Assembly: GCA_017643215.1 (NCBI GenBank)
Contig: JAEPNV010000001.1
Location: 372,001 to 436,000 of the forward strand
DNA from: Roseibium sp.
Lineage (GTDB): Bacteria; Pseudomonadota; Alphaproteobacteria; Rhizobiales; Stappiaceae
Reading direction: 5' to 3'
Length of the DNA stretch: 64,000 nucleotides
Shown here: positions 52,185-60,625 of the stretch, in pieces
Position numbering within the stretch: position 1 is the first letter of the stretch
How the letters are laid out: each line of letters opens with the position of its first letter
Position numbers and translations under genes: made by a program
Notes under the pieces: model-generated
Databases searched by the model: none
What the model was told of the DNA's origin: nothing
What the model saw: the letters and a program-made list of their open reading frames with translations, nothing else

Positions 52185-53222
52185 TCAGCCGAAGGTGTAG
52201 GGAGGGCCGGCCTGGTTGATGACGTCGTTGTATTCCCGGAAGATCGAGACGATTTTCTGCTGGATCTCGCCTTCCTCGGCCACTTCGTTCCAGAAGTTTT
52301 TCGCCGCGTCTTCCACCTGCGCCCACTCGCTCGCGGGAACCGTACGCAGTTCCAGCTTGTCGCCTCGTGCGCGCAGACGCGCTTCGCCGCCCCAATACCA
52401 CTGGTTGCGGTAGGTGTGTCCCGCCTGCGTCGCGGCCAGGACCAGCTGTTTCAGGTGTTCGGGCAGATCCGCCCACCGCTGCTGGTTGACGAACCAGGAC
52501 CCGATCCAGGCGCCGGAAATGTTGTTGGTCAGGAAATAATCCGTCACATCGGCCCAGCCGACCGTGTAGTCCTCGGTGATGCCGGACCAGGCCATACCGT
52601 CCAGTTCGCCGGTCTGCACCGCGACTTCGGCGTCTTCGTAAGGGATCGTCACCGGCACAACGCCGAATTGGGCGAGGAACCGGCCGGCGGTCGGGAAGGT
52701 GTAGAGCTTCAGGCCGTCGAGGTCGGCCACGGACGTAATTTCCTTCTTGGTGTTGAAGTTGCACGGGTCTTGACCGGCGGCGGAAATCCACGCCACGCCG
52801 ACCTTTTCATATTCGCTGCGCCAGATGTCGGCGAGGCCATATTGATTGAAGAGGACGGGGACATCGAGGATGTGCTTGGTCGCGAACGGGAAGTAGCCGC
52901 CAAACTGGCGCAGCGGCGTCGGCGAGGCCATGGAATCGTCATCCGAATGCACCGCGTCGATGGTGCCGCGTTGAAGAGCCTGGAACAACTCGCCCGTCGG
53001 TACGATCTGGTCGGCGTAAAACAGCTCGATTTCCATTTCGCCATTGGCCGCGTTGTTGACGAAGTCGACCATCGGTTTCGTCACATGCTCGCCAAGGGCG
53101 CCGCCGGCGTAGGTCTGGAACCGCCACTTGATCGGGGACTGCGCCTTGACGATGGCGGGGCTGGCCAGGACGGCCGCGCCGCCGATCCCGGCGGTCTTCA
53201 AAAAGGTGCGTCTTGAGGTCAT
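52185..53222 (-). CDS. TRAP transporter substrate-binding protein (DctP family)
   Basis: 345 residues. The N terminus MTSRRTFLKTAGIGGAAVLASPAIVKAQ is a twin-arginine signal (SRRTFLK), which suggests Tat export of a folded protein. The mature part has DctP features: IKWRFQTYAGGALGEHVTKPMVDFVNNAANGEMEIELFYADQIVPTGELFQALQRGTIDAVHSDDD, and PVTIPYEDAEVAVQTGELDGMAWSGI with the region of the conserved carboxylate-binding Arg upstream. Ligands are usually organic acids. Last gene of hutG-like, dctQ, dctM, dctP. Confidence 0.88.
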   Translation of the reverse strand: MTSRRTFLKTAGIGGAAVLASPAIVKAQSPIKWRFQTYAGGALGEHVTKPMVDFVNNAANGEMEIELFYADQIVPTGELFQALQRGTIDAVHSDDDSMASPTPLRQFGGYFPFATKHILDVPVLFNQYGLADIWRSEYEKVGVAWISAAGQDPCNFNTKKEITSVADLDGLKLYTFPTAGRFLAQFGVVPVTIPYEDAEVAVQTGELDGMAWSGITEDYTVGWADVTDYFLTNNISGAWIGSWFVNQQRWADLPEHLKQLVLAATQAGHTYRNQWYWGGEARLRARGDKLELRTVPASEWAQVEDAAKNFWNEVAEEGEIQQKIVSIFREYNDVINQAGPPYTFG

Positions 53223-53279
53223 CGCTGTCTCCTGTTGCTTTAAGGTGAAGAACCGCTCCTTTTCGGAGTTCTCGTAAAG

Positions 53280-54605
53280 TCATTTCCCGTAGACGTAGTC
53301 CGGCAGCCAGAGCGCGATCCCGGGAAAAATCATCACCATCGCCAGAGCCAGTGCCATGACAAAGACAAAGGGGATGATGGATCGATAGATGTCGCGGATG
53401 GAGATTTCGGGCGGCGCCATGGCCCGCATCAAGAACAGGTTGTAGCCGAATGGCGGCGTCATGTAGGCGATCTGGCAGGTAATCGTATAGAGAATCCCGT
53501 ACCAGACCAGATCGAAGCCGAGCGCGCCGACCAGCGGAACGTAGAGCGGGGCGACAATCACCAGCATGGCCGTGTCGTCCAAAAATGTGCCCATCAGGAT
53601 GAACGACAACTGCATCAGGATCAGGATCACCCAGGGATTGAGGCCGAGTTGCTCGGTGAAAAGGTTCTCGATCGCTTTCACCGCCCCGAGCCCGTCGAAC
53701 ACGGCGCCGAAAGCGAGCGCGGCAAGGATGATCCACATGAACATGCAGGAAACGCCAAGGGTGTTGCGGACCGATGTCTCGAACACCGCGCGCGTCATCC
53801 GGCCTTTCAAAACCGCGGCGAGGAAGGCGGCGAGGGCACCGATCGCCGAGCTTTCCACCAGGCTTGTCCAGCCGTTGATGAACGGCACCATCATGGAAAA
53901 GAAGATGCCGAGCGGCAAAAGCCCGGCCCGCAAAAGACGCAGTTTTTCCGGCCAGCCGACGTCGCGTTCGGCCTTTGGAAGAACCGGGCCGAGCGATGGC
54001 GTGATCTTGCAGCGGATGGCGATGTAAAGGATGAACAGCGCCGCCATCATCAGGCCCGGAAAGACACCGGCGAGCCAAAGCTGGCCGACCGGCTGGCGGG
54101 CGATCATGGCGTACAGCACCAGGACAACCGAGGGCGGCACCAAGATGCCGAGCGACGATCCGGCCTGGATGACGCCGGTCACCATGCGTTTGTCGTAGTT
54201 GCGCTTTAAGAGCTCCGGCAATGCGATGGTCGCGCCGATGGCCATGCCGGCCACCGAGAGACCGTTCATCGCGGAGATCAGAACCATCAGGCCGATTGTG
54301 CCGATCGCAAGCCCGCCGGACAGGCCGCCCATCCAGACGTGGAACATCTTGTAAAGATCGTCGGCGATTTTGGATTCCGACAGGATGTAGCCCATGAAAA
54401 TGAACATCGGCAGCGTCAACAGCGGATACCATTTCATCAGCTTGATGGCCGCCGAAAAACCGAGATCGAAGCCGCCCCGGTCGCCCCACAACAAAAGCGC
54501 AGCAACGACCGCCACAAAACCGATCGCGCCGAAGACCCGCTGCCCGGTAAACAGCATCAGCATCATCGTCGAAAACATGAGCATGGCGATGAGCTCGTAG
54601 GACAT
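53280..54605 (-). CDS. TRAP transporter large permease (DctM family)
   Basis: 441 residues, about 12 hydrophobic segments. LPMFIFMGYILSESKIADDLYKMFHVWMGGLSGGLAIGTIGLM, AMNGLSVAGMAIGATIALPELLKRNYDKRMVTGVIQAGSSLGILVPPSVVLVLYAMI and MTPPFGYNLFLMRAMAP are standard DctM motifs. It carries the sodium-coupled transport step. Shares TGATG-type overlap with dctQ (one base). Confidence 0.9.
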   Translation of the reverse strand: MSYELIAMLMFSTMMLMLFTGQRVFGAIGFVAVVAALLLWGDRGGFDLGFSAAIKLMKWYPLLTLPMFIFMGYILSESKIADDLYKMFHVWMGGLSGGLAIGTIGLMVLISAMNGLSVAGMAIGATIALPELLKRNYDKRMVTGVIQAGSSLGILVPPSVVLVLYAMIARQPVGQLWLAGVFPGLMMAALFILYIAIRCKITPSLGPVLPKAERDVGWPEKLRLLRAGLLPLGIFFSMMVPFINGWTSLVESSAIGALAAFLAAVLKGRMTRAVFETSVRNTLGVSCMFMWIILAALAFGAVFDGLGAVKAIENLFTEQLGLNPWVILILMQLSFILMGTFLDDTAMLVIVAPLYVPLVGALGFDLVWYGILYTITCQIAYMTPPFGYNLFLMRAMAPPEISIRDIYRSIIPFVFVMALALAMVMIFPGIALWLPDYVYGK

Positions 54606-55201
54606 CAGGCTTTATCTCCCCGGAGACGCAAGATGTCCTTGCACAGTTCGGAAACGGCTTGCAGCAGCATCAGGAAGATACCGACACACATGATGACCTT
54701 GACCGGCCACAAATACGGGCGCCACGCCGTCGCGCTGCGCTCCAGATGGCCGAGTTCGGCCGCCGCGGCCTCCGGTCCGCCAGTGAAAAAGGCGCCGATA
54801 AGGGTTCCGTAGAAGCCGAACGTGTCCGGCGTGAAGTGGCCAAGGGAATAGGCTGTCGAACTCAGCGCGCCCCACAGTAAAATGACGAGATAGAAAATCA
54901 GGAACAGGACGGTGAAGGCATCGGTCCAGGCCTTCCTCCGCCACGACCAGGTGCCGTAGAAAAGATCCATCCGAACGTTCGATCCCATCTGGACCGAATA
55001 CGGACCGCCGAGCATGTAGTAAGCGACCAGCGCGAACTGGGCGACCTCGAGTGTCCAGAGCGAGGGCAGGAAAAACGTCTTGGAGATCGACGACCACAGC
55101 AGGATCGCCGCCATCACAAATATGCCGTACATCGCCAGCCGGCCGATGGTCCGGTTGAACCGGTCCACGTAGCGGACATAAAGGCGCATGGCGCTAAGCA
55201 T
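54605..55201 (-). CDS. TRAP transporter small permease (DctQ family)
   Basis: 198 residues, four to five hydrophobic segments (MYGIFVMAAILLWSSISKTF; VAQFALVAYYMLGGPYSVQMGSNVRMDLFYGTW; FTVLFLIFYLVILLWGAL; VIMCVGIFLMLLQAVSELC). The N-x-R-M-D motif is a DctQ hallmark. The start 55201 is favoured over 55189 because GGAGG lies five bases before it, within the end of the hutG-like gene, which it overlaps by 8 bases. Confidence 0.88.
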   Translation of the reverse strand: MLSAMRLYVRYVDRFNRTIGRLAMYGIFVMAAILLWSSISKTFFLPSLWTLEVAQFALVAYYMLGGPYSVQMGSNVRMDLFYGTWSWRRKAWTDAFTVLFLIFYLVILLWGALSSTAYSLGHFTPDTFGFYGTLIGAFFTGGPEAAAAELGHLERSATAWRPYLWPVKVIMCVGIFLMLLQAVSELCKDILRLRGDKA

Positions 55202-56000
55202 GAGCGCCTCCCGCGCCGGCGGTCTTCAGGGCTTCATGGACCGTTTCCGCAAGAAGCGCGCCCCAATCGTGCTCCGCGGCAGGCGTTGCGATCTCGTCGT
55301 TGCGGATTTCGATCATCAGGGACGGGAGGCCGCGGTTCTCGCCATGGCGGATCAGCGTGTAATAGACGCCGTCCGCCGGGCTGTAGGGCTCATTGTCGCC
55401 GACCTGATAGGCGGTTTCCGCCCGCAGGCGCGCCAGCGCCGGCTCGAACAGGCGGCGATCGGTGTTGGCGATCAGGCCGATTTCCCATGGCCGCGATTGG
55501 CCCATGTAAATGGGCGTGTAGCTGTGCACCGACACCAGCACGGTCGAGCGGCCGAGACGTTGGCGTTCATCCAAGAGCGCATCAATGGCGGCGTGAAACG
55601 GCCGATGGGCCAGGCCAAGCCGCAGCTCCCGTTCCTCGCCGCTGATATGGCTGTTGCCTGGAATGGGTGTCGTTTCGCTGATCGCCGGGATCAGGTCATC
55701 GGCATCTTCCTCGCGGTTGCAGTCGATCACCAACCGCGACACCGTCGAGTAAACAAGCGGGGCATCCAGACGTTCGGCCATTGCGGAAGCGACGCCGAAC
55801 GCGCCGGGGTCCCAGGCGATGTGCCGTTCTTTGTCCTTTTGGGAAAGACCGAGGATCGTGTCATAGGGCGCGGGAAACCGGTTGCTGGCATGATCGCAAA
55901 TCAACACAACCGTCCCTGTCCCCGTTCCGTTGACGATCCGGACCGCCGGGTCATGGCCGCGGGTTGCCGCGGGACGGTCTTTAGCGATAGCCCCTTGCAT
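55194..56000 (-). CDS. N-formylglutamate amidohydrolase (HutG family)
   Basis: 268 residues. Motifs VLICDHASNRFPAPYDTILGLS, HIAWDPGAFGVASAMAERLDAPLVYSTVSRLVIDCNRE, VSVHSYTPIYMGQSRPWEIGLI and GLPSLMIEIRNDEI hold the metal-binding and catalytic residues of the family. It cleaves N-formylglutamate to formate and glutamate, but members act on other N-acyl compounds. No other hut gene is near, so the natural substrate is probably whatever the co-encoded TRAP system imports. Confidence 0.85.
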   Translation of the reverse strand: MQGAIAKDRPAATRGHDPAVRIVNGTGTGTVVLICDHASNRFPAPYDTILGLSQKDKERHIAWDPGAFGVASAMAERLDAPLVYSTVSRLVIDCNREEDADDLIPAISETTPIPGNSHISGEERELRLGLAHRPFHAAIDALLDERQRLGRSTVLVSVHSYTPIYMGQSRPWEIGLIANTDRRLFEPALARLRAETAYQVGDNEPYSPADGVYYTLIRHGENRGLPSLMIEIRNDEIATPAAEHDWGALLAETVHEALKTAGAGGAHA

Positions 56001-56049
56001 ACGTTTCGCACCCGTTAAGGCGTGTATTTTTTATTACAGAGTTGCGTGC

Positions 56050-56078
56050 TTGACAGTCTTTTGTATGATTTCATACAA
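56050..56078 (+). promoter_or_regulatory. Promoter with embedded RpiR-type operator
   Basis: TTGACA (56050-56055), 17-base spacer, ATACAA (56073-56078). A perfect 18-bp palindrome TTGTATGA-TT-TCATACAA (56061-56078) fills the spacer and -10. It stands between the divergent hutG-like and rpiR-type genes, so one bound regulator could control both. Confidence 0.65.
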
Positions 56079-56135
56079 GCGCGCCCGGGAAGTCAACGAT
56101 AAAAGTACCGGTGGTCGGAACAGGAGGAGCGTGCG

Positions 56136-57005
56136 ATGGAACGGCCGCTCGTGGAGGACATACGAGACCGGCTCGATGAGTTCACCGCGACCGAGCGCAA
56201 AGCCGCGCATGCCCTCTTGGCGAATTACCCGGTCCAGGGATTGGGCACCGTGGCGCAGTTCGCGGATGCGGCGGGGGTCAGTTCTCCGAGCATCTTGAGA
56301 TTTGTGGCCCGGCTCGGTTTCCCCGGATTTGCCGATTTTCAGGCCCGGCTGCGGCGGGAACTTCAGAACCAGCTCAATTCGCCGTTGGCCCGCAGCTCCG
56401 AACTGTCGCTGGAAGCGGTCGGCGATCCCTTCGTCGATCGGCTGGTCGAGAACCTGAGGGAAACCTTCGCCCACCTGCCGAAGGCCGAACTTGAAGGCCT
56501 CACCCGGGTGCTCGCCGACGAAAAGCGGACCCTGCACCTGATCGGCGGACGGTTCACCGATGCGCTGGCCCGGTATATGGCGGCCCATCTTCGGATCGTG
56601 CGGCCGAACGTCAACCACGTCGCCGGCCAGCAGGGCAATTGGCTGGATCAGTTGATCGGGATCGGGCCGAAGGACGTTGTGGTGGTGTTCGACATCCGGC
56701 GCTACCAGACCGAGCTGATCGAATTCGCCGAAGCCGCGGCCGGACAAGGCGCGACCGTCGCCCTGATCACCGACAGTTGGATGTCGCCGATCGGCCGCAT
56801 CGCGAGCCATGTGCTGCCGGCCCGGGTGGCCGTACCCTCGCCCTGGGATTCGTCAACGGCGCTGATGGCGATCGCGGAGGTGCTGATTGCAGGCGTGACC
56901 CAGAAAAACGCCGGGCAAAGCCAAAAGCGCATGCAGGCCCTGGAAAATCTCCGGAACAGCCGGGACCCGGCCTCCAAAAGCCGCCGCGGCGGGATCGACA
57001 TATAA
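56136..57005 (+). CDS. MurR/RpiR family transcriptional regulator
   Basis: 289 residues. N-terminal HTH_6 domain (LDEFTATERKAAHALLANYPVQGLGTVAQFADAAGVSSPSILRFVARLGFPGFADFQARLRREL) and a C-terminal SIS domain (LHLIGGRFTDALARYMAAHLR; VVVVFDIRRYQTELIEFAEAAAGQGATVALITDS). GGAGGAG precedes ATG. Divergent from the hutG-like/TRAP operon and downstream of a strong palindrome; likely the local regulator, sensing a phosphorylated sugar or acyl-amino compound (ligand unknown). Confidence 0.88.
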   Translation: MERPLVEDIRDRLDEFTATERKAAHALLANYPVQGLGTVAQFADAAGVSSPSILRFVARLGFPGFADFQARLRRELQNQLNSPLARSSELSLEAVGDPFVDRLVENLRETFAHLPKAELEGLTRVLADEKRTLHLIGGRFTDALARYMAAHLRIVRPNVNHVAGQQGNWLDQLIGIGPKDVVVVFDIRRYQTELIEFAEAAAGQGATVALITDSWMSPIGRIASHVLPARVAVPSPWDSSTALMAIAEVLIAGVTQKNAGQSQKRMQALENLRNSRDPASKSRRGGIDI

Positions 57006-57195
57006 AAACGCCGGCCCAGTGGGCCGGCGCCAGACTGCTGACAAACCAAGTTATCTTTCGACCGTCATGCTCGGGCCTGTCCCGAGCATCCATAACACTT
57101 TGATTTTTATGGATCCTCGGAACTTTGTCCGAAGATGACGACGGAAAAATTGGGGAGTGTCAACACCCTTAACGCCGGACCAGCGGGCCGGCGTT
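57004..57195. repeat. Repeat region: duplicated CGCCGGCCC hairpin flanking a mosaic intergenic element
   Basis: Hairpin A (57009-57029, CGCCGGCCC / GGGCCGGCG, loop AGT, preceded by AAAAA) and hairpin B (57171-57195, AACGCCGGACC / GGGCCGGCGTT) are near copies. Between them lies an element bounded by CGTCATGC (57063) and GATGACG (57140), containing ATGCTCGGG-cctgt-CCCGAGCAT. This resembles rhizobial intergenic mosaic repeats. Hairpin A in minus sense ends in TTTTT and could terminate minus-strand transcripts. Confidence 0.65.
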
Positions 57196-57237
57196 CCGAA
57201 GCTCAAGACGAATTGGGCCCGAGGCCCAAGGCCCTTG

Positions 57238-57450
57238 TTAGGCCATTTCGAGCTGGGCTGCCTGCTTACCGCGGCCGCGCCGGTCGTCTTCGGCAACGAA
57301 GGTTATTTTTGCACCTTCTTCCGGTGCCGGCAGACCGGCCTGTTCGAAGGCGGTAATGTGGACAAAAACGTCCTTGCCACCGCTTTCCGGTGTGATGAAG
57401 CCGAAGCCCCGGTCATGATTGAAAAACTTGATTGTACCGGTCTCACGCAT
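57238..57450 (-). CDS. Cold-shock family protein
   Basis: 70 residues, single cold-shock (OB-fold) domain. RNP1 is RGFGFITP (K/RGFGFI) and RNP2 is DVFVHITAF, with GTIKFFNHDRG at the start. Binds single-stranded RNA/DNA as an RNA chaperone or antiterminator; whether induced by cold cannot be told. GGAAGGG precedes ATG. A 7-pair stem (57213-57229) lies just after the stop without a T run. Confidence 0.93.
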   Translation of the reverse strand: MRETGTIKFFNHDRGFGFITPESGGKDVFVHITAFEQAGLPAPEEGAKITFVAEDDRRGRGKQAAQLEMA

Positions 57451-57773
57451 GGTGATGCCCTTCCGTTTGGGTTGTGCGCGCGTCAGGCCTGTCCTTCAGC
57501 GCACGAAAACGAGCAGTCAAATAGAAACGGAAAAGCTTGTTAATTCAGAGCAGACCGGTAATCCAGTCCACCGAAGTCAATCTTTACCGGGTCTAGTTCA
57601 TGTCCCGATTGGCTGTCGCCAACAGGCAATAGGTAAGAAACTGCCGGATCGTTGGCAAGCGACCGGTATAAAACTTGTGCAGTTTTGCGGATATTTTTTC
57701 AAGCTCACCCAGAGTGAGGTCGGGTCTGACATCTGGTTCCGGATTGGCAACCCGTTGCAACGCACCTGAGCGG
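57451..57773. other. Intergenic region upstream of the cold-shock gene
   Basis: About 320 bases between the UPF0178 stop and the csp start. It is less GC-rich than average in the csp-proximal part. It must hold the csp promoter and leader, possibly a long 5' UTR. A weak stem CTCAC/GTGAG at 57703-57717 may end the UPF0178 transcript. No gene is recognised. Confidence 0.4.
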
Positions 57774-58238
57774 TCACCGCTGGGCCTCCGACATGCGCTT
57801 TGCCGCGCGCATGACCGTTTCCATCTGATTGAGAAAGCGGGACCGGTCGGCTTTGGAAAAGGCAGGGCCGCCTTCGCGGATCGCCCCGATCTCGCGCAGA
57901 TGCGTCGACAGGTCCCGCATCGCCAGCCGCATGCCCATGGCGTCTTCCTTGAAGGGCCGCCCGTTCGGCGAAATCACGAGCGCCCCGGCATCGACACAGC
58001 GCGCGGCGAGCGGAACGTCCGCGGTCACCACGACATCGCCGCGCCCCGCTTTTTCGGCAATCCACTTGTCGGCTTCATCCGGACCGTCCGGCACGATGTG
58101 TCGCTCCGCGAACGGACTGTCGGGCAGGCGCATCCAGGCATTGCTGACAAAGATGACCTGGACCTTGTGCCGTTCGCCGACCTTCATGGTCTCGTTTTTG
58201 ACCGGGCAGGCGTCAGCATCCACATAGATGATTGTCAT
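57774..58238 (-). CDS. YaiI/YqxD (UPF0178) family protein
   Basis: 154 residues. The N-terminal IYVDADACPVKNE is the family signature, followed by VQVIFVSNAWMRLP, DEADKWIAEKAGRGDVVVTADVPLAARCVDAGALVISPNGRPF. The layout is PIN/NYN-like with conserved acidic residues, so a nuclease-like fold is plausible, but no function is established. It overlaps the flavoprotein stop as ATGA, so it is coupled to the gene upstream. Confidence 0.92.
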   Translation of the reverse strand: MTIIYVDADACPVKNETMKVGERHKVQVIFVSNAWMRLPDSPFAERHIVPDGPDEADKWIAEKAGRGDVVVTADVPLAARCVDAGALVISPNGRPFKEDAMGMRLAMRDLSTHLREIGAIREGGPAFSKADRSRFLNQMETVMRAAKRMSEAQR

Positions 58239-59461
58239 GCGCGGGCCTCCGCAGGTTTGGCGGGCGCCAGATCAGCCACGATTGCCCCGCTGGCGGCATG
58301 CGCCATGGAAAAGCACGCCTGCAGGAGATAGCCGCCCGTCGGGGCCTCCCAATCGAGCATCTCGCCGATGGCGTAAACGCCCGGCAGCTTCTTGAGCATC
58401 AAATCGGACCTGACTTCGCCAAGGGCGATCCCGCCCGCGGAGGAAATGGCCCTGTCGATGTCGTAAGGGGCCGTGCAGCGGAGCCGAAGGGCCTTGATCC
58501 GCCGGGCAAGGCTCTGGGAATCGGCCGGCAGGGGACCGGCCTCCCGCAACAGTGCCTGCTCGACCTTTGACATGCGCAGCCGTTTGCGCAGGTGCGTCGA
58601 GAGGGATTGTTTGCCTCTTGGGGCGCCCAACCGGTCCGCAATCTCGTCTACTGTTCTCTCCGGCCGCAGATCGACCAGGATATCCGCGCCGCCCGCGGTG
58701 AGGATCTTGGCCCGGATCTCGGCGGACAAGGCGTAGACCGCTCCGCCCTCCAGGCCCTTTTCAGACACCAGCGCTTCGCCCGAGACCGCCGTGTCGCCGA
58801 CCGTCAGCCGGATGCGTTTGAGCGGCGCGCCGGCAAACCCGGATTTCAGATGCTCCGACCAGGCAACGTGAAAGCCGCAATTGGCGGGTTGGAAGGCATG
58901 AACGGCAATCCCATGGGCTTGAATCGCCGGGACCCATCCGCCGTCAGAGCCAAGCTTGGGCCAGCTCGCGCCGCCAAGAGCCAAGATCGCCGCCCGGGCC
59001 GTTACGTGCCGGATCTCGCCACCAAGTGTTGTAAACGCGTGCCCAAGATCCGGATCGTAGCCGGTCCACGTCAGACCGGTTCTCAACTGAACGCCCTGCG
59101 TGGAAAGGCGCTGCAACAGGGCCCGCAAAAGCGGTGAGGCCTTCATCGCCTTTGGAAACACGCGGCCGCTGCTGCCGACAAACGTCTCCTGGCCGAGGCC
59201 CGCGCACCACGCGCGCAAGGCGTCCGGCGGAAACCGGTGGATCATTGGCGCCAGAAACGGCCCGGCGTCCCGGTAGCGCGCGGTAAAGCGGTCAAGCGGT
59301 TCGCCGTGCGTGAGGTTCAGTCCGCCGCGGCCGGCAAGCAGAAACTTGCGTGCGGGGTTGCGCATGCGTTCACAGATTTCCACGCGCAAACCGGCCGCCG
59401 ACAGTCTGTCGGCCGCGTAGAGCCCCGCCGGGCCGGCGCCGACAATGAGAACATCGATCAT
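58235..59461 (-). CDS. HI0933-superfamily flavoprotein (TIGR03862-like)
   Basis: 408 residues. FAD motif VLIVGAGPAGLYAADRLSAAGLRVEICER, KFLLAGRGGLNLTHGE (the GGGRCN-like loop in its variant form), AILALGGASWPKLGSDGGWVPAI and C-terminal GVYAIGEMLDWEAPTGGYLLQACFSMAHAASG. This variant corresponds to the TIGR03862 branch, distinct from the copy at 29774-30952. Substrate unknown. Upstream partner of the UPF0178 gene by 4-base overlap. Confidence 0.85.
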   Translation of the reverse strand: MIDVLIVGAGPAGLYAADRLSAAGLRVEICERMRNPARKFLLAGRGGLNLTHGEPLDRFTARYRDAGPFLAPMIHRFPPDALRAWCAGLGQETFVGSSGRVFPKAMKASPLLRALLQRLSTQGVQLRTGLTWTGYDPDLGHAFTTLGGEIRHVTARAAILALGGASWPKLGSDGGWVPAIQAHGIAVHAFQPANCGFHVAWSEHLKSGFAGAPLKRIRLTVGDTAVSGEALVSEKGLEGGAVYALSAEIRAKILTAGGADILVDLRPERTVDEIADRLGAPRGKQSLSTHLRKRLRMSKVEQALLREAGPLPADSQSLARRIKALRLRCTAPYDIDRAISSAGGIALGEVRSDLMLKKLPGVYAIGEMLDWEAPTGGYLLQACFSMAHAASGAIVADLAPAKPAEARA

Positions 59462-59514
59462 GGCGCCCTTATAGGCAGTCGGTCCGAAGAGAGAAAGTGC
59501 GCGCCGGTCCTGGC

Positions 59515-60327
59515 CTACGGGTTGCCGTGCCGGTCGGGCCGGTTGTGGGCCGGCCGGTTCGGCAGGTTCGCTTCATATGCCTTGGCCACCCGCAAGAACC
59601 GCGCGTGGGCGTAGTTGATGCTGAGGATCCAGCCCCACCAGCCATAGCGGTAATATTTGCGCGAGACATAGGCCTTGAAAAAGCCGAACGGGAATTCACT
59701 CAAGAGCCGCCAGCGCGGCAGGCGGCGTCTCCGCGCCGTCAGATCCTCCACCTGCATGTTGGAATAGCGGTTGTACTTTGTGACCTGGAAGTCAAGCGAG
59801 CGGATCGACCGGTGCGCCATGGTGCCGGCGAGCGACTTGATCCGCGCGCCGGGGTCCGGCCGGACCGTGTCGTGAACGATCGAATCGGAAAACCGTCCCT
59901 TCCGGCGATCGTAGAGGCGGATCTGGTGATAGCCGTAAGCCCAGGGCGCCGGCATGTCCTCGTGGGCATAAACGTCCCGGATCATGATCCGCCAGCCGTC
60001 GGCATCCATCAGGCTGCCATCGGCGAATTTGGCCTTGATCTCAGTGCAAAGCGCGGGCGTGACTTCTTCGTCTGCATCAAGGTTCAAGAGCCAGTCGTGC
60101 CGGCATTGGTCCTCGCCGAAGCGCTTTTGCGGACCATAGCCCGGCCAGGCATTGGCAACCACGCGGGCGCCGGCCGCCTCGGCCGCTTCGACCGTTCCAT
60201 CCGTCGATCCGCTGTCGATGACGATCACCTCGTCCACCCAGTCGGCAACGCTGGCGATGGCCACGGAAATCCGGTCTTCCTCGTCCTTGGCGATGATGAA
60301 GGCGGAAAGCGGGAGGCGTGTGGTCAT
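59515..60327 (-). CDS. Glycosyltransferase family 2
   Basis: 270 residues, GT-A fold. LSAFIIAKDEEDRISVAIASVADWVDEVIVIDSGSTDGTVEAAEAAGARV is the nucleotide-sugar binding start, WLLNLDADEEVTP the DxD-like metal site. The overall type is the WaaE/KdtX group of lipopolysaccharide core glycosyltransferases. ATG 60327 chosen because the domain begins there; the frame is open 129 codons further without homology features. Cytoplasmic side of the membrane; a C-terminal hydrophobic-aromatic stretch may anchor it. Confidence 0.87.
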   Translation of the reverse strand: MTTRLPLSAFIIAKDEEDRISVAIASVADWVDEVIVIDSGSTDGTVEAAEAAGARVVANAWPGYGPQKRFGEDQCRHDWLLNLDADEEVTPALCTEIKAKFADGSLMDADGWRIMIRDVYAHEDMPAPWAYGYHQIRLYDRRKGRFSDSIVHDTVRPDPGARIKSLAGTMAHRSIRSLDFQVTKYNRYSNMQVEDLTARRRRLPRWRLLSEFPFGFFKAYVSRKYYRYGWWGWILSINYAHARFLRVAKAYEANLPNRPAHNRPDRHGNP

Positions 60328-60483
60328 CGGGCGGGCGTGGTCTGGGAGCGGGCTTGGTGTTGCGACTGCACGGCGCATAGGTACTTGGCTGGTGCCGATT
60401 TGAAAAGCACCGCGTTGATTTTCCGCCGGCCCGTTTGGCGGTTCCTTGCTGCTAAAAGCAATAATATTGCGAATTATCGATTC

Positions 60484-60526
60484 CAAAACCGGTTTTGTTG
60501 ACTTTCGAAACCGATTTTGTAATACT
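60484..60526 (+). promoter_or_regulatory. Promoter of the agl-type operon with two LacI-family operators
   Basis: CAAAACCGGTTTTG (60484-60497, perfect palindrome) and CGAAACCGATTTTG (60506-60519) are 22 bp apart centre to centre. TTGACT (60498-60503) and AATACT (60521-60526) with a 17-base spacer form the promoter, so the second operator fills the spacer. The rest of the 300-base gap holds a sequence GGGGATGACGG like the mosaic repeat ends at 57134. Confidence 0.7.
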
Positions 60527-60625
60527 AATGATGCGCGACGGCGGTGTTTGGAGTCCGCCGAAGCCGGGGATGACGGGGCCGAGCGAAAAAGCTCGACAAA
60601 ACAAGAGCACCGTCTGGGAGGAACA

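Noticed and set aside
52939-54489. 516-codon minus-strand frame overlapping dctM and dctP in another frame
   Set aside because: It spans two well-defined TRAP genes and their gap; its product is Arg/Gly/Asp-rich and lacks membrane segments.
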